From contig NZ_LMEH01000001.1 in the NCBI RefSeq assembly GCF_001425325.1, forward strand, positions 1,454,688-1,518,687: a stretch of DNA of 64,000 bases. Direction: 5' to 3'. The DNA comes from Leifsonia sp. Root1293. GTDB taxonomy: Bacteria > Actinomycetota > Actinomycetes > Actinomycetales > Microbacteriaceae. Each line of letters opens with the position of its first letter. The first letter of the stretch is position 1. Under the pieces are notes generated by a model, which worked only from the letters and a program-made list of their open reading frames with translations, did not search any database and had not been told where the DNA came from. Shown in pieces: positions 1-7,910 of this stretch. The position numbers and the translations under genes were made by a program.

Positions 1-2
1 CC

Positions 3-203
3 ATCGCCGGCGACGAGACGACGTTCCTCATCGGCAGCCGCGAGATCGCCGAGGGCAGCGAACTCGACGCCTACAGCGAGCAGAGCCCGCTCGGTGCTGC
101 GATCATCGGCCTCGCCGTCGGAGACTCGACCAGCTACACGGCCCCGAACGGCCGCGAGATCGCCGTCACGATCACCGCCGTCGAGACCTGGACCGGCCAG
201 TAG
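3..203 (+). CDS. greA: Transcription elongation factor GreA, C-terminal part (5' end outside window)
   Basis: The frame runs from the window edge to a TAG and encodes the last 66 residues of a GreA/GreB-type factor. GreA binds the RNA polymerase secondary channel and stimulates cleavage of backtracked transcripts. Only the C-terminal FKBP-like domain is visible. It carries the family signature SPLGAAIIG followed by a GD pair, and ends in a beta-rich segment with TAPNGREIAVTI. The catalytic N-terminal coiled coil lies outside the window. A strong hairpin follows the stop at once, so greA is probably the last gene of its transcript. Actinobacterial genomes often have greA near ilvA, as here. 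Confidence 0.9.
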   Translation: MAGDETTFLIGSREIAEGSELDAYSEQSPLGAAIIGLAVGDSTSYTAPNGREIAVTITAVETWTGQ

Positions 204-220
204 CCCCTCAAGCTCCGCAA

Positions 221-258
221 GACGAACGGCCCGCCTCTCCTGAGGCGGGCCGTTCGTC
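221..258. terminator. Perfect 17-bp hairpin between greA and ilvA
   Basis: A perfect 17-bp inverted repeat (221-237 with 242-258) has a 4-nt loop, TCCT. It lies between the convergent greA and ilvA genes and can work in both directions. There is no long T-run, as is common for actinobacterial terminators. Confidence 0.85.
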
Positions 259-315
259 GTCGTGCGAGGCCGTGCGGTTCGGGCCGAGCGGAGCCGGGCC
301 GAGCGGAGCCGCAGC

Positions 316-1587
316 TCAGACGATGCGCGGGTCGTATCCGGCCGCCCGGAGCGTCTCGACGACGAAGTCCTTGTGGGCCGGGCCCCGCGTCTCGATCGAG
401 AGCTGCAGCTCGACGTCGCTGATCTCGCGCCCGGCGCCGTGGCGGGTGTGCAGCACCTCGACCACGTTGGCGTTCGCAGCGGCGACGAGTTCGGCCGTGC
501 GGGCGAGCTGGCCGGGGCGGTCGGGCAGCATGATCGAGATCGTCAGATAGCGGTCGGATGCCGCCAGGCCGTGGCTGATCACGCGCTGCATCAGCAGCGG
601 GTCGATGTTGCCGCCTGAGAGGATCGCGACGGTGGGCCCGTCCGACTTGACGACGCCCGAGAGGATGGCCGCGACCGAGACGGCACCGGCGGGCTCGACG
701 ACGAGCTTCGCGCGCTCCATGAGCACGATGATGGCCCGGGCCACGTCGTCCTCGGTGACAGTGACGATCTCGTCGACGGTGTCGCGGATGATCTCGAAGT
801 TGAGGTTGCCCGGCCTGTACACGGCGATGCCGTCGGCGATGGTCGGGATCACGGGAATGCTCACGGGCTCCCCCGCGGCGAGGGAGGCGGGATAGGGCGC
901 CGCGTTCGCCGCCTGCACGCCGATGATCCGCACGGTGCGCCCCGTCGCCAGGGACTGCTGCCTGATGGCGCTCGCGACTCCGGATGCGAGCCCACCGCCG
1001 CCGATGGGCACGATGACGGTGTCGACATCCGGAACCTGCTCGAGGATCTCGAGCCCGAGAGTGCCCTGCCCGGCCACCACGTCTGGGTGGTCGAAGGGCG
1101 GGATGAGCACCGAGCCCGACTCGGCCGCGTACGCCGCCGCAGCGTCGAGGGTCTCGCCGATCACGTTGCCGCGCAGCACGACGTCGGCGCCGTAGTCACG
1201 GGTCGCCTCGAGCTTCGGCAGGGCGACGCCGATGGGCATGAAGATGGTGGCGCGGATGCCGAGCTCCCGCGCGGCGAGGGCGACGCCCTGGGCGTGGTTG
1301 CCGGCCGACGCGGCCACGACGCCCCGCGCGCGCTCTTCGTCGCTCAGCGAGGAGAGCCTGTTGTAGGCGCCCCTCAGCTTGTAGGACCCGGTGCGCTGCA
1401 GGTTCTCGCACTTGAGGAACACCGGAGCGCCGAGCACCTCGGCGATGTGGCGCGAGCTCTCGACAGGCGTGGTCCGTACGACGCGACCCACGGTGATCCG
1501 GGCGGCCTCGAAGTCTGCGAGCTGCGGTCCCGCGATGGTGCCGGCTGCCCCGGTCGGTGCAGGCAGGGTGTTCGCGGTGTCAGGCAT
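316..1587 (-). CDS. ilvA: Threonine ammonia-lyase with C-terminal ACT domain
   Basis: This 423-residue enzyme deaminates threonine to 2-oxobutanoate, the first step of isoleucine synthesis. It is a fold-type II PLP enzyme. The PLP lysine is Lys70 in GSYKLRGAYN, the phosphate-binding glycine loop is IVPIGGGGLASG, and LSGGNIDP follows near residue 330. Residues from about 345 on form one ACT domain beginning YLTISIMLPDRPGQLA. The length and single ACT domain fit the short catabolic-like or regulatory IlvA type found in actinobacteria rather than the E. coli form with a paired ACT-like domain. The start codon overlaps the end of the upstream AI-2E transporter gene by 8 nt, so the two are co-transcribed. 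Confidence 0.93.
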   Translation of the reverse strand: MPDTANTLPAPTGAAGTIAGPQLADFEAARITVGRVVRTTPVESSRHIAEVLGAPVFLKCENLQRTGSYKLRGAYNRLSSLSDEERARGVVAASAGNHAQGVALAARELGIRATIFMPIGVALPKLEATRDYGADVVLRGNVIGETLDAAAAYAAESGSVLIPPFDHPDVVAGQGTLGLEILEQVPDVDTVIVPIGGGGLASGVASAIRQQSLATGRTVRIIGVQAANAAPYPASLAAGEPVSIPVIPTIADGIAVYRPGNLNFEIIRDTVDEIVTVTEDDVARAIIVLMERAKLVVEPAGAVSVAAILSGVVKSDGPTVAILSGGNIDPLLMQRVISHGLAASDRYLTISIMLPDRPGQLARTAELVAAANANVVEVLHTRHGAGREISDVELQLSIETRGPAHKDFVVETLRAAGYDPRIV

Positions 1588-2815
1588 CCGTCGTGTCGTC
1601 CTTTCGATAGCCCGGTCGGGGCTGGGGAACCGTCTGCCACAGGATCGACTGCGGCACCGGCGGTTCCACCGGAGGTCTCGTCTTCCAGACCCCGCTCGAA
1701 ATGTACCGCACCATGACGTTCATGACCGCCGCCACCGGCACGGCGAACAGTGCTCCGGGGATGCCGGCGAGCAGGGATCCCGTCGCCACGACGAGCACGA
1801 CGGCGAGCGGATGCACCTTCACGACGCTGCCGACGATGAGCGGCTGCAGCACGTGGCCCTCGAGCTGCTGCACGGCCAGCACGACCACGATCATCCAGAG
1901 TGCGATCCACGGACCGTTGTAGACGAGAGCGATGGCGGCCGCCAGCGTGCCCGTGACCACGGCGCCGACGATGGGGATGAAGGAGCCGAGGAAGACCAGC
2001 ACCGCGATCGGGATGGCGAGCGGAACCCCGAGCAGAAACGCGCCGAGACCGATGCCGACGGCGTCGATGGCGGCGACGAGCACCTGGACCCGCGCGAAGT
2101 TGGTGAGAGTGGTCCAGCCGGCGATGGCGGCTCCGTCGACGGCCGCACGGGCGCGCTTCGGGAACAGGCTGACGATCCAGCGCCAGATGCCCCCGCCGTC
2201 GATGAGGATGAACAGCAGGCTGAAGAGGGTGAGGAACACGCCGGCGACGAGGTGGCCGAGAGAGGAACCGAGCGACAGCGCCCCGGTGACGTAGACCTGG
2301 CTGTCCTGCTGGATGCTCGCCCAGGCCTGGTTCAGGAAGCCGTTCAGGTCGCTCTCGGAGATCTCGAACGGCGACGCCAGCAGCCAGGCCTTGAGCTCGT
2401 CGAACGACTCGAGGGCGTGGGAGGCGATGTCGCTCGCTCCGCGCTGGATCTGCGTGATGACGAGCACGAGCAACCCGGCCACGAGCACCAGGGTCCCCAG
2501 CATCGCCACGGTGATGGCCAGCCACGCGGGCCACCGGTGGCGGCGGAGGAAGCCGACGAACGGCACCAGGAGCGCTGCGAGCAGCACGGCGACGAACAGT
2601 GGGATGACGATGAGCCGCAGCTGGATGACGAGGAAGATGACCACGGCGATCACGGCGCCGATCAGCAGCAGGCGCCACGACCACCCTCCGGCGAGCCGCA
2701 CGCCGTTCGGGATGGACGCCTCGACATCGAAGGGAGGCTCGCCCTCTGGCTTGTCCTCGGGCCTGCGGCGTCCGAACGCCCGCCACCCGCGCTGGTCATC
2801 CGAAGCTCGGCTCAT
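1580..2815 (-). CDS. AI-2E family transporter (UPF0118), copy 1
   Basis: This 411-residue membrane protein of the AI-2E exporter/PerM family has a charged N-terminus rich in Arg and Asp. Several hydrophobic segments follow, arranged as in the family: two N-terminal spans, a soluble middle part, then a cluster of spans including VPLAIPIAVLVFLGSFIPIVG. Family members are credited with export of autoinducer-2 or with Na+/H+ exchange, but the substrate of a given member cannot be read from sequence. The C-terminus overlaps the ilvA start. A TAGACT hexamer sits 6 nt before the ATG, suggesting a leaderless mRNA. A second family member lies at 48.9 kb. Confidence 0.85.
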   Translation of the reverse strand: MSRASDDQRGWRAFGRRRPEDKPEGEPPFDVEASIPNGVRLAGGWSWRLLLIGAVIAVVIFLVIQLRLIVIPLFVAVLLAALLVPFVGFLRRHRWPAWLAITVAMLGTLVLVAGLLVLVITQIQRGASDIASHALESFDELKAWLLASPFEISESDLNGFLNQAWASIQQDSQVYVTGALSLGSSLGHLVAGVFLTLFSLLFILIDGGGIWRWIVSLFPKRARAAVDGAAIAGWTTLTNFARVQVLVAAIDAVGIGLGAFLLGVPLAIPIAVLVFLGSFIPIVGAVVTGTLAAAIALVYNGPWIALWMIVVVLAVQQLEGHVLQPLIVGSVVKVHPLAVVLVVATGSLLAGIPGALFAVPVAAVMNVMVRYISSGVWKTRPPVEPPVPQSILWQTVPQPRPGYRKDDTTDA

Positions 2816-2821
2816 CGTTTC

Positions 2822-2827
2822 AGTCTA
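2822..2827 (-). promoter_or_regulatory. -10 hexamer TAGACT, leaderless promoter of AI-2E transporter-ilvA
   Basis: TAGACT lies 6 nt before the ATG. That places the transcription start at or next to the start codon, with no room for a Shine-Dalgarno site. Confidence 0.6.
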
Positions 2828-2915
2828 CGGTCGCCGATGGGGTCGGCTTCGGGGTTGACGACCAAGACGCCTGCTTCCCGCCGGTGTCGGCGCGGGCTGT
2901 TATGGTCGCAGCATC

Positions 2916-4115
2916 ATGCCTGATTCCGTCTCCCCTGCACTCGCACGTCGTGTCGCGCTGGCCGCACAGGGGTTCGGGCGTCCGCGTCCGGCATCCGTCG
3001 GAACCCGCCAGTTGAACGGTCTGATCGCGCGCCTCGGGCTCCTCCAGCTCGACTCGGTGAACGTCTACGAGCGCTCGCACTACCAGCCGGTCTTCGCCAG
3101 GCTCGGCGCCTACGACAAGGCGCTGCTCGACAGGCTCACGTTCCCGCGCCGAGGCGGCTACGTCGAGTACTGGGCGCACGAGGCCGCCGTCATCCCCGTC
3201 GACACCTGGTCGTCGTGGCGCTGGCGCATGGAGGAGTACCGGGACTACTTCTCGGCACGCGACTCGTGGGCCGCCGCCAACCGGCGCATGCTCGAGTGGC
3301 TCACCAGCGAGCTGGCCGCCAACGGGCCGATGGCCGCGAGCGCCATCGAGCACGACTCCAATGTGCGACGCGGACCGTGGTGGGGATGGTCCGACGTGAA
3401 GCGCGGACTGGAAGTGCTGTTCCGGCAGGGCGATGTGGTGTCGGCAGGACGAACGCGCTTCGAGCGTACCTACGCCCTGCCCGAGCAGGTGCTGCCCTCT
3501 GCAGTCATCGAGCGCGTGGTGCCCAAGCACGACGCCCACGTGCAGCTGGTCGAGCGTGCGGCCGCAGCCCACGGCATCGGCACCGAGAAGGACCTCGCAG
3601 ATTACTACCGGCTGAAGCGCGCTGACACCCGGGCCGCCATCGCCGAGCTCGAGGAGGCGGGGATGCTCCTTCCCGTCACCGTCGACGGCTGGCAGTCTCC
3701 GGCCTGGCTGCATCGCGACGCCCGTCTCCCTCGGAGGATCGGGGCCACGGCGCTGCTCTCTCCGTTCGACCCCGTGGTGTGGGAACGGGCACGAACCGAG
3801 CGCATGTTCGGTTTCCACTACCGCATCGAGATCTACACCCCCGCCGAGAAGCGCATCTTCGGCTACTACAGCCTGCCGATCCTCGTCGACGACACGCTCG
3901 TCGGGCGGATCGACCTGAAGAACGACAGACAGGCGAAGGTACTCAGGGTGCAATCGGCGTGGCTGGAGGAGAGCGTGCCTGCCGCGTCAGTCCCCGAGAT
4001 CGCTGCGCGGGTGACGTCGGTGCTGCACGAGATCACCGCATGGCAGGGCCTGGAGTCGATCGTCGTCGCCGCCCGCGGCACGTTGAGCGCGGCGCTCGAG
4101 GCGGAGCTGGCCTAG
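2916..4115 (+). CDS. Winged-helix DNA glycosylase of the YcaQ/AlkX (HTH_42) family
   Basis: This 399-residue protein is related to the AlkZ/YcaQ glycosylases, which remove bulky or crosslinked N-alkylated bases. The segment LLQLDSVNVYERSHY contains the QLD triad. E. coli YcaQ (AlkX) has this Gln-x-Asp form at the catalytic position, whereas Streptomyces AlkZ has Gln-x-Gln. Further family features are RRGGYVEYWAHEA near residue 75 and the C-terminal LLSPFDPVVWERART region. A TATGGT hexamer lies 9 nt before the ATG, and no Shine-Dalgarno site is evident. The stop overlaps the convergent htpX stop by 4 nt. By family this is a crosslink or alkylation repair enzyme; the actual lesion is unknown. 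Confidence 0.85.
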   Translation: MPDSVSPALARRVALAAQGFGRPRPASVGTRQLNGLIARLGLLQLDSVNVYERSHYQPVFARLGAYDKALLDRLTFPRRGGYVEYWAHEAAVIPVDTWSSWRWRMEEYRDYFSARDSWAAANRRMLEWLTSELAANGPMAASAIEHDSNVRRGPWWGWSDVKRGLEVLFRQGDVVSAGRTRFERTYALPEQVLPSAVIERVVPKHDAHVQLVERAAAAHGIGTEKDLADYYRLKRADTRAAIAELEEAGMLLPVTVDGWQSPAWLHRDARLPRRIGATALLSPFDPVVWERARTERMFGFHYRIEIYTPAEKRIFGYYSLPILVDDTLVGRIDLKNDRQAKVLRVQSAWLEESVPAASVPEIAARVTSVLHEITAWQGLESIVVAARGTLSAALEAELA

Positions 4116-4984
4116 AACTCTCCACCGATGGTGTGCAGGCGCTGGATGCGCTCCTCCAGCGGCGGGTGGGTGCTGAACAGCTTGGCGATGCCACCGCCCG
4201 CGAGCGGGTTCGAGATCCACAGATGGGCCATCGAGCTGTTCTGCTTCTGCATCGGTCGACCGTAGGCCCCGAGCTTGGCCAGTGCGCTGGCGAGGGCTTC
4301 GGGGTGGCGGGTGATGAGGGCTCCGGTGGCGTCGGCCAGGTACTCGCGCTGACGCGACACCGCGGCCTGGACGAGACCCGCGACGAGCGGTGCGACCAGC
4401 ATCGCCACGAGACCGAAGACCAGCACGACGGGATTGTTGTTGTCCCGCCCTCGCCCGAAGAACGCCATGCGCAGGAACATGTCCGCGATGAAACCGACGG
4501 CCACGACCAGGCCGAAGACGATCATGCTCACACGGATGTCGTAGTTCTTCACGTGACCCATCTCGTGGGCCATGACGCCCTCGAGCTCCGAGTCGTCCAT
4601 GAGGTCGAGCAGTCCGGTCGTCGCGGCCACAACGGCGTGCTGGGGGTCGCGTCCGGTGGCGAAGGCGTTCGGCGCCGGATCGTTGACGATGTACACCTTC
4701 GGCATCGGCAGGCCCTGCGAGATGGCGATGTTCTCAACAGTGCGCCAGAGCCGAGGGTTGTCCGACTTCTCGATCTGCACGCCGCCCGAGATGGCGACGG
4801 CCTGCGAGGCCGCGAAGAAGTACTGGAAGATCGCGTAGGCGATCGATCCCACGATCGTGACCACGACGATGGTCGGGCTGTTGTAGACGTAGCCGGCCAG
4901 CCAGCCGAGACCGGCGATGATCGCGATGAAGAGGATGACGATGAAGACTGTGTTGCGCTTGTTCTTGGCTATCGCGCTGTACAA
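4112..4984 (-). CDS. htpX: Membrane zinc metalloprotease HtpX (M48B)
   Basis: This 290-residue integral membrane protease of the M48B family degrades misfolded membrane proteins. Zinc ligands are visible: HEMGH at 140-144, with the third ligand Glu in REYLADATGA. Hydrophobic spans lie at about 12-32 and 36-58, and again after the zinc motif (SMIVFGLVVAVGFIAD and LVFGLVAMLVAPLVAG). The C-terminus SNPLAGGGIAKLFSTHPPLEERI is typical. It lies 22 nt downstream of lemA on the same strand. A LemA-HtpX pair is a common operon, so LemA is its likely partner. Confidence 0.93.
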   Translation of the reverse strand: MYSAIAKNKRNTVFIVILFIAIIAGLGWLAGYVYNSPTIVVVTIVGSIAYAIFQYFFAASQAVAISGGVQIEKSDNPRLWRTVENIAISQGLPMPKVYIVNDPAPNAFATGRDPQHAVVAATTGLLDLMDDSELEGVMAHEMGHVKNYDIRVSMIVFGLVVAVGFIADMFLRMAFFGRGRDNNNPVVLVFGLVAMLVAPLVAGLVQAAVSRQREYLADATGALITRHPEALASALAKLGAYGRPMQKQNSSMAHLWISNPLAGGGIAKLFSTHPPLEERIQRLHTIGGEF

Positions 4985-5006
4985 GGGGCCTCAGGGCTCC
5001 TGACGA

Positions 5007-5573
5007 CTAGAACTGCACGCGCGGGGGCTCCGCGATGGCCGCGGCATCCGCGACCTCGAAGAAGTCCCGCTCGGAGAAGCCCAGCCGCTTCGCGAAGGCG
5101 TTGTTCGGGAACACCTTGATCTTGGTGTTGAGCTCGCGCACTCCCCCGTTGTAGAACCGGCGCGCGGCCTGGATCTTGTCCTCGGTGTCGACGAGTTCGC
5201 CCTGCAGCTGCAGGAAGTTCTGGCTGGCCTGGAGCTGCGGGTACGCCTCTGCGACAGCGAAGATCGACTTGAGCGCCTGCTGCATGTGGTTCTCGGCGAC
5301 GGATGCCTCGACGGGGCCCTGCGCCGACAGCGTCTCGGCGCGCGCGCGCGTGACGGACTCGAACACGCCGCGCTCGTGGGCTGCATAGCCCTTGACCGAC
5401 TCGATGATGTTCGGAATGAGGTCCGCTCGCCGCTTCAGCTGCACCGTGATGTCGCTCCAGGCCTCGTCCACCCGCACGTTCAGCGTGACCAGGGAGTTGT
5501 ACGTCGCCCAGAGGTAGATGCCGACGATGGCGACGAGCACGACGACGATGATGAGGGGAATGAGCCATTCCAT
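5007..5573 (-). CDS. lemA: LemA family membrane protein
   Basis: This 188-residue protein begins with one hydrophobic span (residues about 4-24) followed by a helical domain that starts YNSLVTLNVRVDEAWSDI and contains RRADLIPNIIESVKGYA, both LemA hallmarks. The biochemical role of LemA proteins is not settled. A good ribosome site (AAGGAG, 8 nt before ATG) fixes the start. On the minus strand a TAGGAT hexamer about 45 nt upstream (5619-5624) could be the -10 of the lemA-htpX operon. Confidence 0.9.
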   Translation of the reverse strand: MEWLIPLIIVVVLVAIVGIYLWATYNSLVTLNVRVDEAWSDITVQLKRRADLIPNIIESVKGYAAHERGVFESVTRARAETLSAQGPVEASVAENHMQQALKSIFAVAEAYPQLQASQNFLQLQGELVDTEDKIQAARRFYNGGVRELNTKIKVFPNNAFAKRLGFSERDFFEVADAAAIAEPPRVQF

Positions 5574-5683
5574 GGCGAGGACTCCTTGGGCGTGAATGGC
5601 GCGAGGACGCGACTCTTCATCCTAAGCGGGGCATACTCGGCTCGCAGTGACTTCCCATCACTCTCCAAGGAACACGGCAGGCG

Positions 5684-5689
5684 TAGGCT
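5684..5689 (+). promoter_or_regulatory. -10 hexamer TAGGCT of the TetR-ABC operon
   Basis: TAGGCT is 8 nt before the GTG at 5698. This favours that GTG over the in-frame ATG at 5647, which lies upstream of the hexamer. Confidence 0.55.
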
Positions 5690-5697
5690 CTCCCATC

Positions 5698-6351
5698 GTG
5701 AGTGAGAGTGCCGCCGACCTGCCAGCCCCGGCTGGTGCACGCCGACGCGGGCGACCTCGGCAGGGCGCCGCCGGCGACTCCCGGGGTCGCATCATCGCGG
5801 CGGCCGAGAAGGAGTTCGCCGCCCGAGGCTACGACGCCACCTCGATGAGAGCCGTTGCCCGGCGGGCGGGGGTCGACGCGGCGCTCGTGCACCACTACTT
5901 CTCCGACAAGGCCGATCTCTTCGCCGAGGTGATCGCCGCGCCGCTGCGACCCGACCGGGCCATCAAGGCCGTGCTCGCCGGTCCTCGAGAGGACATCGGC
6001 GTGAACATCGTGAGGTTCCTCCTCGAGGAGTTCGAGAAGCCGGCTGTGCGCGCCCGCGGCACCGCCCTCATCCGTTCCGTCGTCGGCTCGGACGGCACCA
6101 GCCTGCTGCGCGACTTCCTCGTTCGCGAGGTGTTCCGGCGCATCGCAGCCGCTCTCGACACGCCCGACGCCGATCTGCGGGCGACCCTCGCGGCGTCGCA
6201 GATCGTTGGCATCATGCTCACGCGGTACGTGCTGCGGCTCGAACCCCTGGCCAGTGCCCCGATCGACGACCTGGTGGCGCGTCTCGGCCCGGCCGTGCAG
6301 TGGCATCTGACCGGCTTTCCCCTTGACGACGGGCCGTCTTCGGGCGAATAA
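5698..6351 (+). CDS. TetR/AcrR family transcriptional regulator
   Basis: This 217-residue regulator has a basic N-terminal arm (ARRRGRPRQG) and a TetR helix-turn-helix, with ATSMRAVARRAGVDAALVHHY followed by FSDKADLF. The C-terminal ligand and dimer domain resembles the QacR-like group that controls ABC or MFS efflux genes. The GTG start is chosen because of the -10 element just before it. The two ABC-2 efflux genes follow immediately, and a perfect inverted repeat spans its own stop codon. It probably represses the downstream pump and may control itself. The ligand is unknown. Confidence 0.88.
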   Translation: MSESAADLPAPAGARRRGRPRQGAAGDSRGRIIAAAEKEFAARGYDATSMRAVARRAGVDAALVHHYFSDKADLFAEVIAAPLRPDRAIKAVLAGPREDIGVNIVRFLLEEFEKPAVRARGTALIRSVVGSDGTSLLRDFLVREVFRRIAAALDTPDADLRATLAASQIVGIMLTRYVLRLEPLASAPIDDLVARLGPAVQWHLTGFPLDDGPSSGE

Positions 6352-6368
6352 TTCATCACATGATGAAT
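6351..6368. promoter_or_regulatory. Perfect 8-2-8 inverted repeat, candidate TetR operator
   Basis: ATTCATCA, 2 nt (CA), then TGATGAAT form a perfect inverted repeat. It is AT-rich in a GC-rich region and covers the last base of the TetR stop codon and the first codons of the ABC ATPase. Its size and symmetry suit a TetR dimer. A bound repressor here would block an internal promoter or act as a roadblock. Confidence 0.6.
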
Positions 6369-7172
6369 AGTGCGGCTCCGGCCGTCGACATCCGGGATCT
6401 CCACATCCGTCGCGGCAGCACGGCGGTACTGCACGGCCTCGATCTGAGCATCGCCCGCGGGGGCGTCGTCGGCCTGCTCGGCCCCAGCGGCAGCGGCAAG
6501 ACGACCCTCATGCGCGCCATCGTGGGGGTGCAGGTGGTGACGTCCGGCACTGTGGCCGTACTGGGCGAGCCGGCGGGCAGCGAACCCCTCCGACACCGGG
6601 TGGGGTACGTCACGCAGTCGGCCAGCGTCTACGACGATCTCACTGTCGCCCAGAACATCGCCTACTTCGGGTCGGTGCTCGGAGCTCCGCGCTCCGACGT
6701 CGCCCGCGTGATCGAGGAGACCGACCTCACTCCCTTCGCCGACAGGGTCGTCGGGTCGCTCTCCGGGGGCCAGCGCTCCCGGGTCTCCCTCGCCGCAGCG
6801 CTGCTGGGCGCTCCGGAACTGCTCGTCCTCGACGAACCGACGGTCGGCCTCGATCCTCTGCTCCGCGTGCAGCTGTGGGACCTGTTCCACAGGCTGGCCG
6901 CCGCGGGCACCACGCTGCTCGTCTCGAGTCACGTCATGGACGAGGCCACGCGATGCGACCGACTGCTCCTCATGCGCGACGGCGAGATGCTCGCGGATGA
7001 CACCCCGCAGGCCCTGCTCGGGGCGACGGGAGCCTCGGACGTCGAGGGGGCGTTCCTGGCCATCATCGCCTCGCGCCCCGATCGCGAGAGCGAGGCACAG
7101 GCTCCCGCTCGGCGCGGCGGGTCAGCTCGGCCCCGTCGCCATCGGCATGCCCGTGGGGAGGAGGGACGATGA
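6360..7172 (+). CDS. ABC transporter ATP-binding protein (ABC-2 efflux type)
   Basis: This 270-residue nucleotide-binding subunit has Walker A GPSGSGKTT at 41-49, a Q-loop near YVTQSASVYDDL, signature LSGGQRSR, Walker B LLVLDEPTVGLDP and a switch His in LLVSSHVMDE. It belongs to the DrrA/NodI-like group that powers export. The last 35 residues are a charged Arg-rich tail. Tandem ATGs occur at 6360 and 6363 and no Shine-Dalgarno site precedes them. The gene sits 8 nt after the TetR stop and overlaps the permease by 4 nt (ATGA). It probably exports a drug-like or lipid-like compound. Confidence 0.9.
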   Translation: MMNSAAPAVDIRDLHIRRGSTAVLHGLDLSIARGGVVGLLGPSGSGKTTLMRAIVGVQVVTSGTVAVLGEPAGSEPLRHRVGYVTQSASVYDDLTVAQNIAYFGSVLGAPRSDVARVIEETDLTPFADRVVGSLSGGQRSRVSLAAALLGAPELLVLDEPTVGLDPLLRVQLWDLFHRLAAAGTTLLVSSHVMDEATRCDRLLLMRDGEMLADDTPQALLGATGASDVEGAFLAIIASRPDRESEAQAPARRGGSARPRRHRHARGEEGR

Positions 7173-7903
7173 ACGCCCGCCGAACCTTCGCGACGGCAGG
7201 CCGCGTGCTCCTGCAGATCCGTCACGACCCTCGGACCATCGTGCTGCTGCTGGTGGTGCCGACGCTGCTGATCGGCCTCCTCGCCTGGATCTTCGTGGAC
7301 ACCGACGTCTTCCAGAGCATCGGCCCGGCGATGATCGCGCTGTTCCCGTTCATCGTGATGTTCCTGGTCACGAGCATCGCCACCCTGCGTGAGCGCCGCT
7401 CAGGAACGCTGGAGCGCCTCCTCGCCATGCCGCTCGGCAAGGGCGACTTCATCCTCGGGTACACGCTGGCCTTCAGCCTCCTGGCCGTAGCTCAGGCGTC
7501 GATCGCCGTGGCGTTCGCCGTCTGGATCTGCGGGCTCACGATCGAGGGCAGCATCTGGCTGCTCCTCGCCGTCGCACTGGCGGATGCGATCCTCGGCACG
7601 GCGCTCGGTCTGCTGGCCAGCGCCTTCGCCCGCACCGAGTTCCAGGTCGTGCAGTTCATGCCCGTTCTGGTCTTCCCGCAGATCCTCCTGGGCGGCATCT
7701 TCCTGGCACGGGACCAGCTTCCGCCCGTGCTCGAGGCGATCAGCGACTGGTTGCCCCTGTCGCACGCCATCGATGCCCTGAATGCCGTCGCGACCGACAG
7801 CGAGAGCGCCGCTTGGATCTGGGGTCAGATCCTCATCCTCGGCGCCTTCATCGTGGGGGCGATCGTGTTCGGATCGATCACGCTGCGGCGTCGGACGCCG
7901 TAG
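7169..7903 (+). CDS. ABC-2 type transporter permease
   Basis: This 244-residue membrane subunit of the ABC-2 family has about six hydrophobic spans, among them IVLLLVVPTLLIGLLAWIFV and a C-terminal IWGQILILGAFIVGAIVFG. Between spans 2 and 3 lies RERRSGTLERLLAMPLGKGDF, the coupling element with the usual E-R-xSGT-E pattern. It overlaps the ATPase gene by 4 nt and forms the export channel with it. The converging neighbour ends 7 nt beyond the stop, leaving almost no intergenic space. Confidence 0.9.
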   Translation: MNARRTFATAGRVLLQIRHDPRTIVLLLVVPTLLIGLLAWIFVDTDVFQSIGPAMIALFPFIVMFLVTSIATLRERRSGTLERLLAMPLGKGDFILGYTLAFSLLAVAQASIAVAFAVWICGLTIEGSIWLLLAVALADAILGTALGLLASAFARTEFQVVQFMPVLVFPQILLGGIFLARDQLPPVLEAISDWLPLSHAIDALNAVATDSESAAWIWGQILILGAFIVGAIVFGSITLRRRTP

Positions 7904-7910
7904 GTCGCGT

